DNA of 64,000 bases from Thalassospira marina (lineage in GTDB: Bacteria; Pseudomonadota; Alphaproteobacteria; Rhodospirillales; Thalassospiraceae). A program made the translations under genes and the position numbers. Position 1 is the stretch's first letter. Each line of letters starts with the position of its first letter. Positions 15,945-25,421 of this stretch are shown in pieces. Under the pieces are notes generated by a model, which was given only the letters and a program-made list of their open reading frames with translations, had not been told where the DNA came from and ran no database searches. The stretch is taken from contig NZ_CP024199.1 in the NCBI RefSeq assembly GCF_002844375.1, positions 1,872,001 to 1,936,000 of the forward strand, read 5' to 3'.

Positions 15945-18620
15945 CTATTTGGCAGCAGCCTTTTTTGTGGTTGTCTTTTTTGCTGCCGGTTTTTTGGCAG
16001 TTGTTTTCTTTGCAGGCGCCTTTTTGGCGGGGGCCTTTTTCGCCGGTGCTTTTTTCTCGGCGGTTTTCTTGGCACCCGAAGCAGCCGTTTTGCCCGATTT
16101 GGTACCGGACTTGGCTTCTTTTTCCTTCAGGGCTGCAATTGCCATTTCCAGCGTGACATCTTCCTTTTTGGTGTCACGCGGCAGATTGGCGTTTGTTTTC
16201 TTGTGTTTGACAAACGGACCCCACCGGCCTTCCGCCAGGAAAATGGGTTCGTTATCGTCAGGATGTTTGCCAATTTCCTTGCCGGCTTTTTCGCGTTTGT
16301 CGGCAATCAGGGTAATGGCGCGGTTTTCACCAATGGTTAGAACATCATCATCGGTCTTAAGGGAGGCAAAAATGCTGCCTGCCTGCACATATGGCCCGAA
16401 ACGCCCGACATTGGCTTTGATGGTTTCGCCCGTTTCCGGAAAAACACCCACATCGCGTGGCAATGTCAGCAATTCTTCCGCCTTGGTCAAATCAACGACC
16501 GAGGGTTCAAGACCCTTGGGCAGCGAGGTGCGTTTGGGTTTAACCTTCTTGGGCTTGCCATTTTTGCCCTCGACGGTTTCTTCCTCGCCAAGCTGCACAT
16601 ACACCCCATAAGGGCCCTTGCGCAAGGTAATTTCCTTACCCGTGGCGGCATCAACGCCCAGAACTTTGGGGCCGCCATCTAACTCGGCGGTGTCGCCAGC
16701 ATTGTCATTGGCCACCATCGGACGGGTGTAATTACAGTCCGGATAATTGGAACAACCCAGGAAGGCGCCAAATTTGCCCAGCTTCAGGCTCAGCGTGCCT
16801 TCTTCACATTTCGGGCATTTATGCGGGTCCGAACCATCTTCGCGCGGGGCGAACAGATAGTTTTCCAACATCACCTGCAGGGCATCAAGAACATCACTGA
16901 TCTTGAGTTCCTTGGCTTCATCGACATTGCCTTTGAACGACGTCCAGAAATCGGTCAGAACATCGCGCCATTCGCGTTCACCATTGGCAACATCGTCAAG
17001 CTGGTTTTCAAGTTCGGCGGTGAAATTGTACTGAACATAACGTTCAAAGAATTTCGACAAAAATGCAGTGACCAGTCGCCCGCGATCCTGGGCGATGAAG
17101 CGGCGTTTTTCCAGGGTAACGTAGTTACGGTCCTGCAATACCGAAATGATCGACGCATAGGTTGACGGGCGGCCAATGCCCAGTTCTTCCATCCGTTTAA
17201 CCAAACTTGCCTCGGTATAGCGGGGCGGGGGCTGGGTGAAGTGCTGGTCAACCGACACTTTTTCAAGGCCAGGTTTCTGCCCTTCTTTTAACGGCGGCAG
17301 GCGACGGTCATTATCGTCATCGTCGGAATCATCCTTGCCTTCCTGGTAAAGTTTCAGGAAGCCATCAAATTTCACGACCGACCCATTGGCGCGCAGAACG
17401 ACATGGTTGTCGTTTGATGCCAGATCAACGGCAACCTGGTCAAAGCGTGCATCTTCCATCTGGCAGGCAACGGTGCGCTTCCAGATCAGGGTGTAAAGGG
17501 CCAGCTGGTCCTTATCAAGATGGCGGGCAACCTGCTCGGGACGGCGGAAAACATCCGTCGGGCGGATGGCTTCGTGCGCTTCCTGTGCGTTCTTGGCCTT
17601 GTTGGCAAAGCTGCGCGGGGCATCAGGCAGGTAATCCTTGCCGTAATCCTTGTCGATCAGGCGGCGTGCGCCGGCCAGCGCCTCGGACGACAGCACAACG
17701 GCGTCGGTACGCATATAGGTGATCAAACCAACGGTTTCACCGCCAATATCAACCCCTTCATACAGGCGCTGTGCAAGCTGCATGGTGCGTTTGGTGCCAA
17801 AACCCAGTTTGCGCGACGCTTCCTGCTGCAGGGTGGAGGTTGTGAAAGGCGGCTGCGGACGGCGTTTGACGTCCTTGCGTTCAACCTTGGAAACTGTATA
17901 GCTGCGCGATTCCACCTTTTCCTTGGCAATTTTGGCATCGCCTTCGCTGCCAATTGCCAGCTTGTCGAGCTTTTTGCCATCAAGATGGGTCAGGCGGGCG
18001 GAAAATTTGCCTTCGGGCACGCCAAAATTGGCTTCCAGTGTCCAGTATTCTTCGGGGCGGAAGGCTTCAATTTCAATTTCGCGTTCGCAAATCAGGCGCA
18101 ACGCAACCGATTGCACACGTCCGGCAGAGCGTGAACCGGGCAATTTGCGCCACAAAACCGGCGACAGGTTAAAGCCCACCAGATAATCCAGCGCACGGCG
18201 CGCCAGATAGGCATCGACCAGTTCCTGGTTCAAGGTGCGCGGGTTGGCAATCGCCTCGGTTACGGCACGTTTGGTAATTTCGTGAAAAACAACGCGATGC
18301 ACATCGCGGCCGCGCAGCAGCTTTTTCTGTTCCAGAACGTCAAGAATATGCCAGGAAATGGCTTCTCCCTCGCGATCCGGGTCAGTTGCGAGATATATGG
18401 TGTCAGAGTCGCGTGCGGCAGCGGCAATGTCACGGATCTGCTTTTCCGACCGGCTGTCGGTTTCCCAGATCATGGCAAAGTTATTATCTGTATCGACCGA
18501 ACCATCTTTGGATGGCAAATCACGGATATGACCAAAAGAGGCCAGTACCTTATAATCATCACCGAGATATTTGTTTATCGTCTTGGCTTTGGCTGGCGAT
18601 TCGACGATGACAAGATTCAT
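15945..18620 (-). CDS. topA: DNA topoisomerase I
   Basis: 891-residue type IA topoisomerase that relaxes negative supercoils. The Toprim domain opens MNLVIVESPAKAKTINKYLG and has ATDPDREGEAISWH. The active-site tyrosine is in GLITYMRTDAV (near residue 302). One clear zinc ribbon is present (CPKC to GCSNYPDCNYTRP), followed by topo-type C-terminal repeats containing GPYVQ/GPFVK. It ends in a lysine/alanine repeat tail (KKAPAKKAPAKK pattern, about 40 residues) that resembles histone H1-like DNA-binding tails and is common in alphaproteobacterial TopA. The ATG is unambiguous. Confidence 0.97.
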   Translation of the reverse strand: MNLVIVESPAKAKTINKYLGDDYKVLASFGHIRDLPSKDGSVDTDNNFAMIWETDSRSEKQIRDIAAAARDSDTIYLATDPDREGEAISWHILDVLEQKKLLRGRDVHRVVFHEITKRAVTEAIANPRTLNQELVDAYLARRALDYLVGFNLSPVLWRKLPGSRSAGRVQSVALRLICEREIEIEAFRPEEYWTLEANFGVPEGKFSARLTHLDGKKLDKLAIGSEGDAKIAKEKVESRSYTVSKVERKDVKRRPQPPFTTSTLQQEASRKLGFGTKRTMQLAQRLYEGVDIGGETVGLITYMRTDAVVLSSEALAGARRLIDKDYGKDYLPDAPRSFANKAKNAQEAHEAIRPTDVFRRPEQVARHLDKDQLALYTLIWKRTVACQMEDARFDQVAVDLASNDNHVVLRANGSVVKFDGFLKLYQEGKDDSDDDDNDRRLPPLKEGQKPGLEKVSVDQHFTQPPPRYTEASLVKRMEELGIGRPSTYASIISVLQDRNYVTLEKRRFIAQDRGRLVTAFLSKFFERYVQYNFTAELENQLDDVANGEREWRDVLTDFWTSFKGNVDEAKELKISDVLDALQVMLENYLFAPREDGSDPHKCPKCEEGTLSLKLGKFGAFLGCSNYPDCNYTRPMVANDNAGDTAELDGGPKVLGVDAATGKEITLRKGPYGVYVQLGEEETVEGKNGKPKKVKPKRTSLPKGLEPSVVDLTKAEELLTLPRDVGVFPETGETIKANVGRFGPYVQAGSIFASLKTDDDVLTIGENRAITLIADKREKAGKEIGKHPDDNEPIFLAEGRWGPFVKHKKTNANLPRDTKKEDVTLEMAIAALKEKEAKSGTKSGKTAASGAKKTAEKKAPAKKAPAKKAPAKKTTAKKPAAKKTTTKKAAAK

Positions 18621-18782
18621 TACTTTTTACGTGTCCGGTTTTTGCGCCTGATGGCGGAAAAGGTATGCCGCAATGCATATATATCGCAAGTGTCCATCAC
18701 AAAATGATGAAAAATGCGCACGGATTGTGTCCCAAAATATCGTTGAAACCTGATATTGGGCGAATTTCAACGACGGCAAGAC

Positions 18783-20108
18783 TCAATTAGGGATACGCGA
18801 TACCCTATTTCCGGGGTGACGTTCAACCCTTCCTGAAAGTTCAAGTTCGATCAGAAGGGTCGATATGGCCCCGGCAGGCAGGTTAGATGCCCTGATCAGG
18901 CTGTCAATCGCCACCGGTGCGGTTGATAGCAAATCATATAATTCATCCGCCGAAAATACGCCCGGCGCCATGAGGGCACCATCAGCAATCTTTTCGCGCC
19001 CGGCGTGGCTTTTTGCCGGTTTGCGGGCCGGGGTTTTGATGCTGCTATCTGGCATCATATTCTGGTCGTGATCCATGCCGGCCAGAATGGCATCAATATC
19101 AATATGCCCGGACTGGGCCGGGGCAGGACGGCTGTCACTATTAAAGGGATAGGCGGGTGCATCAAACTGCCGCAGGCCACCTGCCGGGCCAACAACATCC
19201 AGGATCGCATCAATGGAGTCGCATAAAACAGCCCCATCACGGATCAGGCTGTTGGGGCCTGCAGCACGCGGGTCGGTTGGTGATCCGGGAACGGCAAAAA
19301 CGTCACGCCCCTGTTCGGCTGCCATGCGCGCCGTTATCAGCGATCCGGAATTGCGCCCGGCCTCGATAACGACAATGCCCTGCGACAGCCCTGAAATAAT
19401 GCGATTGCGCCGTGGAAAGTGACGTGCCTGTGGCTTCAGGCCCGGCGGCATTTCGGAAATGACACAGCCATTTTCGCAAATGCGGCGATACAGATCGGCA
19501 TGTTCGCGCGGATAAATTACATCCACCCCGCCCGCGACAACGGCAATCGTTGCGCCAATATTGGTGGGGCTGGCCGATGTACCCCGGCGTGATTTAAGGG
19601 CTGCCATCGCACCATCATGCGCAGCACCATCAATGCCGCGCGCCAGTCCCGATGCCACATTAAAGCCAGCCACGGCCAGTTCGCGGCCGAGCTTGCCAGC
19701 AAACTGGCACCCGCCCAGCGATGCATTGCGCGCCCCGACAATGCCGATGGTTGGTCTTGTCAAAAGGCCGGGATCACCCAGCACATAAAAATAGGGTGGG
19801 GCATCTTCGATGGCGGCCAGTGCTGCCGGATATTCCGGGTCACCCCAGATAATCGGTCGGGCAGAAAGGGCAAGGGCGGTTTCAATTTCGGCAACGGTAT
19901 CTTCGCGCGTTGCAATCTCTACCGGCCGTCTGGACCGGCTTTTTGCAATGATATCGGGCAGGGCCTCAAGGGCGGTGCGCGCGGACCCGAACTGCTCCAA
20001 CAACCGGCGAAAAGTCACGGGTCCGATCTGGCTGCTTCGCGCAAGACGCATGCGGGCCAGTCGTTCGGATTGCGGCAGTCGTTCGGGTTGTGGCGTGTGT
20101 AAATTCAT
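18783..20108 (-). CDS. dprA: DNA-processing protein DprA
   Basis: 441-residue protein that binds single-stranded DNA and loads RecA during natural transformation. A helical N-terminal region precedes the extended Rossmann fold: GIVGARNASLGG, SGLARGIDGAAHDGAM, SEMPPGL and FPRRNRIISGLSQG, all diagnostic. The C-terminus has the DML1-like winged helix (LYDLLSTAPVAIDSLIRAS), separated by a linker of about 60 residues. It is longer than the minimal enzyme because of that linker. It lies 65 bp after plsY; a shared transcript is likely. Confidence 0.95.
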   Translation of the reverse strand: MNLHTPQPERLPQSERLARMRLARSSQIGPVTFRRLLEQFGSARTALEALPDIIAKSRSRRPVEIATREDTVAEIETALALSARPIIWGDPEYPAALAAIEDAPPYFYVLGDPGLLTRPTIGIVGARNASLGGCQFAGKLGRELAVAGFNVASGLARGIDGAAHDGAMAALKSRRGTSASPTNIGATIAVVAGGVDVIYPREHADLYRRICENGCVISEMPPGLKPQARHFPRRNRIISGLSQGIVVIEAGRNSGSLITARMAAEQGRDVFAVPGSPTDPRAAGPNSLIRDGAVLCDSIDAILDVVGPAGGLRQFDAPAYPFNSDSRPAPAQSGHIDIDAILAGMDHDQNMMPDSSIKTPARKPAKSHAGREKIADGALMAPGVFSADELYDLLSTAPVAIDSLIRASNLPAGAISTLLIELELSGRVERHPGNRVSRIPN

Positions 20109-20172
20109 AACGCCCGGATTGTGGCTATCCGGGCGTTAAAACGTCAAGCATTTACAATGCGCGATCAGAAAG

Positions 20173-20841
20173 TTAGTTGCCTGAACTTTCTGGTGTCTCG
20201 GCTTCGGCGGCTGCTGCCGCCTTTTTTTTGTCACCAATTTTGGGTTCGGTACCATTTAACAGGCGACGGATATTGGTGTGGTGCGCGCCCCAGACGATAA
20301 CCGCCAGAAACAGCCCAAGCCAGCCAGCGCCAATATCATGGGCAACATAAAAAGCCGCCAGTGGGGCCACGGCCAATGCGACAAGGGCCGAAAGTGACGA
20401 GATGCGGAAGATAAGTGCCATTATCAGCCATGCCAGGCAGGCAATGACCCCCATGATCCAGTTAACCGCCAAAAGGGTGCCCAGCGTGGTGGCAACGCCT
20501 TTGCCGCCCTTAAAACGCAGCCACAGCGGGAACATATGCCCGATAACCGCGGCAGCACCCGCAAAAATACCCTGTTCGGGCCCGTAAAGGGCGGTAAACA
20601 GCAGGGCGGCTGCTGCCCCCTTGCCGCTATCGCCAATCAGGGTCAGCAGCGCAAGAAACTTGTTTCCGGTGCGCAGAACGTTGGTGGCACCAATGTTTCC
20701 CGACCCGATTTTACGAATATCGCCCAGACCCGCCATGCGCGTCAGAACCAGGCCAAAAGGAATGGAGCCCAGCAGATAGCCGCAAACAGCGGCAACCTGC
20801 AGTGACATCAACATGGCCTTGTAGGCGGGATCGAGTTCCAT
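20173..20841 (-). CDS. plsY: Acyl-phosphate:glycerol-3-phosphate acyltransferase
   Basis: 222-residue integral membrane enzyme that makes lysophosphatidic acid from acyl-phosphate and glycerol-3-phosphate. The three conserved loop motifs are present: GYLLGSIPFGLVLTR, GSGNIGATNVLRTG and FKGGKGVATTLG. Several membrane helices alternate with them. A short Ala/Glu/Lys tail extends it beyond the common length of about 200 residues. Its ribosome site (AAGGGTC) lies inside the end of the pyrC-like gene and only 2 bp separate the two, so it is the third gene of the pyrB operon. Confidence 0.95.
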   Translation of the reverse strand: MELDPAYKAMLMSLQVAAVCGYLLGSIPFGLVLTRMAGLGDIRKIGSGNIGATNVLRTGNKFLALLTLIGDSGKGAAAALLFTALYGPEQGIFAGAAAVIGHMFPLWLRFKGGKGVATTLGTLLAVNWIMGVIACLAWLIMALIFRISSLSALVALAVAPLAAFYVAHDIGAGWLGLFLAVIVWGAHHTNIRRLLNGTEPKIGDKKKAAAAAEAETPESSGN

Positions 20842-20843
20842 AT

Positions 20844-22181
20844 TTATGACCCTTCAATGCAGCTTGGGTGCGTAAAGACTTCGCGTCCATCAATCAGGGT
20901 ACGCAGGACAACACCCTGGATCAATCGTCCATCAAAAGGCGAGTTCTTCGATTTTGACTGGAACTTGTATGGATCGATCTTTGCCGGGCGGTTCGGGTCG
21001 AACATGACGATGTCAGCCGCACTGCCGGGTTTCAGCGTGCCGTGATTTTCAAGCTTCATCAGCTTTGCCGGGGCATGGGTGATTTTATCAATCGCCTCAA
21101 GCAGGGATAAATGCCCGTTGTGATAAAGCTCCAGCGTGATCGGAAGCAGGGTTTCAAGGCCAACGCCGCCCGCTGCTGCCTGGGCAAAAGGCAGGCGTTT
21201 GCTGTCCTGGTCCTGCGGGTTATGGTCCGATGCGATGGTGTCAATCGTGCCATCGGCAAGGCCCATGACAATCGCCTGGCGGTCATCTTCGGATCGCAGG
21301 GGCGGGGATAGTTTGGCAAAGGTGCGATAGTCGCTAACCGCATTTTCGTTCAGTGCGAAATAGAACGGGGCCGTATCACAGGTGATTTTAAGGCCGCGTT
21401 TTTTCGCCTTGCGGATCACTTCAACCGATTCACCTGTTGAAATATGCGAAAAATGCAGGCGACCGCCCGTCATTTCAACCAGGCGAATGTCACGTTCGAT
21501 CTGAATGACTTCTGCCAGCGGTGACACACCTGAAAGACCCAGACGGGTCGCAAGCTCGCCGCTATTCATGTGGCTGCCGCGTGAAAGTTCCGGTTCTTCG
21601 GGGTGCTGGACGATCATGCCGTCAAAAAAGGTGGAATAGGACAGCGCCTGACGCAGCAGGCGGGCACTGGCGATGGTGTTTACACCGTCACAAAATGCCA
21701 CGGCACCAGCCTGGTGCAGCAAGCCCATTTCCGTAATTTCATGGCCTTCGATGCCTTTGGAAACGGCACCATAGACAAATACTTTGGCAAGGCCCACCTT
21801 GCGCGCGCGGCGGGCAACAAATTCAACACCGGCGACATCATCAATCACCGGGTCGGTATTGGGCAGGGCAACCATGGTGGTAACGCCACCGGCCGCTGCC
21901 GATTTACCCGCCGTCTCGATGGTTTCCTGATGTTCAAAGCCCGGTTCACGCACCTGTACCCGCATATCAACCAGGCCAGGTGCCAGGCAAAGCCCCTGGC
22001 CATCAATCACCCGGCAGTCGGACGGCAAATTGTCGCGTGTTACAGACGGGCCGATTTCGGCGATAACGCCATCTTGCATCAGAAGGCCACCGGTCTGGTC
22101 CAGGCCGGTGGCGGGGTCAAGCAGGCGCACATTGACAAAGGCGGTTTTACCACTGGCTTTGGCGCGGATAGCAGGCATCAT
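20844..22181 (-). CDS. pyrC: Dihydroorotase homologue, catalytically degenerate (PyrC'/PyrX type)
   Basis: 445-residue amidohydrolase-fold protein with the dihydroorotase framework. Its catalytic residues are lost: the D-x-H-x-H zinc motif is D72-M-R-V-Q, the later histidine pair is replaced (APFYF where enzymes have TPHHL), and DHAPH is DHNPQ near residue 317. Several alphaproteobacteria and Pseudomonas keep such an inactive protein as a structural partner of aspartate carbamoyltransferase, with the working dihydroorotase encoded elsewhere. Its start overlaps the pyrB stop (ATGA). The role is therefore inferred to be assembly of the PyrB complex. Confidence 0.88.
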   Translation of the reverse strand: MMPAIRAKASGKTAFVNVRLLDPATGLDQTGGLLMQDGVIAEIGPSVTRDNLPSDCRVIDGQGLCLAPGLVDMRVQVREPGFEHQETIETAGKSAAAGGVTTMVALPNTDPVIDDVAGVEFVARRARKVGLAKVFVYGAVSKGIEGHEITEMGLLHQAGAVAFCDGVNTIASARLLRQALSYSTFFDGMIVQHPEEPELSRGSHMNSGELATRLGLSGVSPLAEVIQIERDIRLVEMTGGRLHFSHISTGESVEVIRKAKKRGLKITCDTAPFYFALNENAVSDYRTFAKLSPPLRSEDDRQAIVMGLADGTIDTIASDHNPQDQDSKRLPFAQAAAGGVGLETLLPITLELYHNGHLSLLEAIDKITHAPAKLMKLENHGTLKPGSAADIVMFDPNRPAKIDPYKFQSKSKNSPFDGRLIQGVVLRTLIDGREVFTHPSCIEGS

Positions 22182-23149
22182 GAATGTTCCCCTGCAAGAT
22201 TTCGTTGGTTCTGAACCAGAATTTCCAGGGCTGCCATACGCACGGCAACACCCATTTCAACCTGTTCGCGGATGACGGAGCGTTCAACGTCGTCGGCGAC
22301 TTCGCTGTCAATTTCAACACCACGGTTCATCGGGCCGGGATGCATGATCAGGGCGTCAGGTTTGGCATTGGCCAGTTTCGCGCGGTCCAGGCCGTGGAAA
22401 TGGAAGTATTCACGCACGGACGGGATAAAGCTGCCTTCCATGCGTTCAAGCTGCAGGCGCAACATCATGACGATGTCGCAATCCTTCAGGCCCTCTTCCA
22501 TGTCGTGGAAAATTTCCACGCCCATCCGTTCAATTTTTGACGGAATAAGGGTAGGCGGCGCAATAAGGCGCACGCGTGACCCCATGGTGTTCAGCAGCAG
22601 GATATTGGAACGTGCCACCCGCGAATGGGCGATATCGCCGCAAATGGCCACCGTCAGGCGGTGAAGTCGGCCTTTGTGACGGCGGATCGTCAGCGCATCA
22701 AGCAGGGCCTGTGTCGGGTGTTCGTGGCGGCCATCACCGGCATTCAAAACCGCACAATTGACCTTTTCGCTCAGCAGTTTGACCGCACCACTATCGGCAT
22801 GGCGCACGACAAGGGCATCGGGGTTCATGGCATTAAGGGTCATGGCTGTATCGATCAGGGTTTCACCCTTTTTGACCGAACTTGTGCCCACCGTCATATT
22901 GATAACATCCGCACCCAGCCGTTTGGCGGCGAGTTCAAAGGATGTCAGTGTCCGGGTGGAGTTTTCGTAAAACAGGTTAACGACCGTGCTGCCAGCAAGG
23001 ATATTGCTGGTCTTGTCGGCAGTGCGGTTTTTTTCCGCATAATGCTGGGCACGATCAAGAATGAGGGTGATTTCCCCGGGGGTCAAACCTTCGATCCCCA
23101 GTAGATGTGGATGCGGATAGTGATCCGCCTCTGGTCCCATGACACTCAT
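22178..23149 (-). CDS. pyrB: Aspartate carbamoyltransferase catalytic subunit
   Basis: 323-residue enzyme for the first committed step of pyrimidine synthesis. The carbamoyl-phosphate loop is FYENSTRTLTSFE (S64-T-R-T), followed by DGRHEHPTQALLD, the SSVKKGET loop and MHPGPMNRGVEI near the C-terminus. A GTG at 23176 would add nine residues; the ATG at 23149 is my choice, but the ribosome site does not settle it. pyrI is absent, consistent with an ATCase that pairs with an inactive PyrC. It heads a pyrB-pyrC-plsY unit. Confidence 0.95.
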   Translation of the reverse strand: MSVMGPEADHYPHPHLLGIEGLTPGEITLILDRAQHYAEKNRTADKTSNILAGSTVVNLFYENSTRTLTSFELAAKRLGADVINMTVGTSSVKKGETLIDTAMTLNAMNPDALVVRHADSGAVKLLSEKVNCAVLNAGDGRHEHPTQALLDALTIRRHKGRLHRLTVAICGDIAHSRVARSNILLLNTMGSRVRLIAPPTLIPSKIERMGVEIFHDMEEGLKDCDIVMMLRLQLERMEGSFIPSVREYFHFHGLDRAKLANAKPDALIMHPGPMNRGVEIDSEVADDVERSVIREQVEMGVAVRMAALEILVQNQRNLAGEHS

Positions 23150-23299
23150 GGCGTTGCACTTGTTCCTTGACTGCACACTGATTGGAAAATTGCGTGCGGA
23201 GCATAGCGAATTGCACCTGTTACGGAAAGGTGAAATATCAATTTTTACCCTGTCCGCATGGTCAGCTTTTGAAGCGTTAAAACGTGGTGCGCGCTGGGC

Positions 23300-24223
23300 T
23301 TAGGCCGCATGCAGCAAAATGGCCAGAACCGGCATTGTGCCAATGGCAACCAGTGTTTGCACCGTAATGATGCTGGCCATCATTTTGGCATCCCCACCCA
23401 TCAGGCGCGCCAGGACATAGGCGCTGGCCGAACAGGGCAGGCCAGCATAAAAGGCCAGTGCCGCCGTATCAATGGGGGGCATTTCCAGCAAAATGGAAAG
23501 GCCAACCGCAATGGCCGGGCTGATAACAAGTTTGCCAATGGTTGATGCCGCAACCGGGCCGCCTGCGGTTTTTGCTGCCTGAAGGTCAATCCCCGCGCCA
23601 ACGGCAAGCAGGCCGATCGGCAGGGCAGCACGGCCGAGAACCTCAAGAAACGGCCCTAGGATAGGCGGCAGGCCCAACCCGAATGCATTGGCAACCAGAC
23701 CAATGACACAGGCCATCAATAACGGGTTACGGCACACATCGCCCAATACCGAAACAATGCCGGTCTTGCGGTTATTATCGCCCCAATAGGAACAGGCAAG
23801 AACCGAAAGAACATTAACCGTTGGTACAATCAGCGCCACGCACAGGGCCGTAACCGTTAAGCCGCGTTCCCCCAAAAGTGCGGCGGCAACCGCAAGGCCG
23901 ATATAAGTGTTGGGGCGAATGGCACCCTGAAAGATCGACGAAAACGCAGCATCGGAAACCCGAAGGGCGGGTTTTGCGAGAATGGTCAGGGCCGCTTTGA
24001 TAAACGCCGTTCCCAATATGACAATGGCAATACCGGTAATGGGAAGGCTGCCCAGGTCGGCCTTGGCGGTATTGGCAAACAGCAATGCGGGAAAGGTGAT
24101 GAAATAGGTCAGTTTTTCCGCGCCCGGCCAAAAGGCATCAGGTAGAAAACGCGACTGGCGCAAGGCAAACCCGGCCAAAATCAGGCCAAAAGTCGGGATC
24201 AGGGCCGAAAGAATAGCCAGCAT
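23300..24223 (-). CDS. AEC family (auxin efflux carrier) transporter
   Basis: 307-residue membrane protein with about ten hydrophobic helices. The N-terminal ILSALIPTFGLILAGFALRQ and the second-half GLLAVGAGIDLQ match the AEC/PIN-like fold, in which two inverted five-helix repeats face each other. Bacterial AEC members move dicarboxylates such as malate or malonate, or unknown anions; no neighbour indicates the substrate. It stands alone on the minus strand, 123 bp before the start of pyrB. Confidence 0.85.
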   Translation of the reverse strand: MLAILSALIPTFGLILAGFALRQSRFLPDAFWPGAEKLTYFITFPALLFANTAKADLGSLPITGIAIVILGTAFIKAALTILAKPALRVSDAAFSSIFQGAIRPNTYIGLAVAAALLGERGLTVTALCVALIVPTVNVLSVLACSYWGDNNRKTGIVSVLGDVCRNPLLMACVIGLVANAFGLGLPPILGPFLEVLGRAALPIGLLAVGAGIDLQAAKTAGGPVAASTIGKLVISPAIAVGLSILLEMPPIDTAALAFYAGLPCSASAYVLARLMGGDAKMMASIITVQTLVAIGTMPVLAILLHAA

Positions 24224-24534
24224 GGAATGTCCTGTCGCGGGGCGGATGGAAACCTATCGAATAAGGCAGTTCCGGCACGACTGCAAGTAGGGGCATGAAG
24301 TGGGGCACGATTTGGCGCAGCGATTTGCCCGTGATCATGCAAGGGCAGGGCATTTCCATGCGTTTGGTCGCACACGGGGCAATCTGACGGGGAATTTGCG
24401 GGCATTGTTCACCTTGTCAGTGTTTTTAGAGGCAGAATTCCATTGCCGCAGCAGGCAATACGCGGCACATTCCCAGTTGTGGAACATCTGGTAGGTATTG
24501 ATGCCTGCGGGGACTCTGGCAAGTGGATGTGATA
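24224..24534. other. Divergent intergenic region (AEC / VOC)
   Basis: 311 bp between the divergent AEC transporter and VOC genes. No gene, RNA or clear operator is visible. Confidence 0.5.
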
Positions 24535-25359
24535 ATGGGCAAGCAGATCGATCATCTGGTTTTATGTGTGCACGACCTTGATGCGGCCTGCGCGCGGTAT
24601 CGCCAGTTGGGGTTTGCCGTTACACCGCGTGCCGTGCATCCCTTTGGCACGGGCAATGCTCTGGTTCAGCTGGATGGCATGTATCTGGAGCTTCTGGCCG
24701 TTCTCGACCCAGAAATTATCGGCCCGGATAATGTTGATCTGCCATTTTCATTTGCCGTTTATAACCGCAATTTCCTGCGCCTGCGTGAAGGCATGTCGAT
24801 GCTGGCGTTACAGTCAAAAGATGCCCATGCCGACCGTGCGGCCTATAGCGAGGCGGGTGCTGCCGCCCCGGAAGTGTTTGATTTCGAACGCAAGGGCGAA
24901 ACACCCGATGGTCGACAGGTGGATTTGGGTTTTTCGCTGTCTTTTGCCAGCCATCCTTTGCTGCGGCACGGCGTTTGTTTTTCCTGCCAGCATCATCACC
25001 CGGCGGAAAATTTTTATTTCCCGGAATATCAGAACCACCCCAATAGTGCCGTTGCCATCGACCAGGTGTTTTTAACCCACTGGGCGGCCGAGGCGGTGGA
25101 GGAATTCTTTTCTTCCATGGAATTGGATGGCCTTGTTGATGTCGGCCATCAGGACGAGCTTTTGGCCCGTTACCCGGTCGGGGATTGTGTTTTGCCCGAT
25201 GATGGCTTTGCCGGTTTTCGCCTGCTAGTAAAGGATATCGAGGCTATCCGCGCGGCGGCATTGTCGCTGGGGGCCGTGGAATGCGGCGAGGTGCTGGTTT
25301 TGCCACCGGCACACATGTTTGGCGTGATGTTGGTTATCGCCCAGCAAAAAGCCGCCTGA
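24535..25359 (+). CDS. VOC-family / glyoxalase-like domain protein
   Basis: 274-residue protein. The start GKQIDHLVLCVHDLDAACARYRQLGF is a typical VOC beta-alpha-beta module with a potential metal histidine. The second half has LLVKDIEAIRAAALSLGAV, a second VOC repeat. It matches the glyoxalase_3 type (single-chain two-module). A GTG at 24523 is in frame, but the ATG at 24535 agrees with the domain start. Enzymes of the superfamily are glyoxalases, dioxygenases or epimerases; this one is unassigned. Its stop lies inside a terminator hairpin. Confidence 0.78.
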   Translation: MGKQIDHLVLCVHDLDAACARYRQLGFAVTPRAVHPFGTGNALVQLDGMYLELLAVLDPEIIGPDNVDLPFSFAVYNRNFLRLREGMSMLALQSKDAHADRAAYSEAGAAAPEVFDFERKGETPDGRQVDLGFSLSFASHPLLRHGVCFSCQHHHPAENFYFPEYQNHPNSAVAIDQVFLTHWAAEAVEEFFSSMELDGLVDVGHQDELLARYPVGDCVLPDDGFAGFRLLVKDIEAIRAAALSLGAVECGEVLVLPPAHMFGVMLVIAQQKAA

Positions 25360-25377
25360 ACGGGCGTTCGGCGGCTT
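25346..25377 (-). terminator. Intrinsic terminator for ruvX, overlapping the VOC stop codon
   Basis: AAGCCGCC-GAACG and CGTTC-GGCGGCTT form a long stem (25349-25377). On the minus strand a run of five T follows. The same hairpin contains the TGA of the converging VOC gene. Confidence 0.75.
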
Positions 25378-25421
25378 GATATATCAGATCAGTGCTCTAT
25401 CAGCAGTGCGACAGGCGGGGA

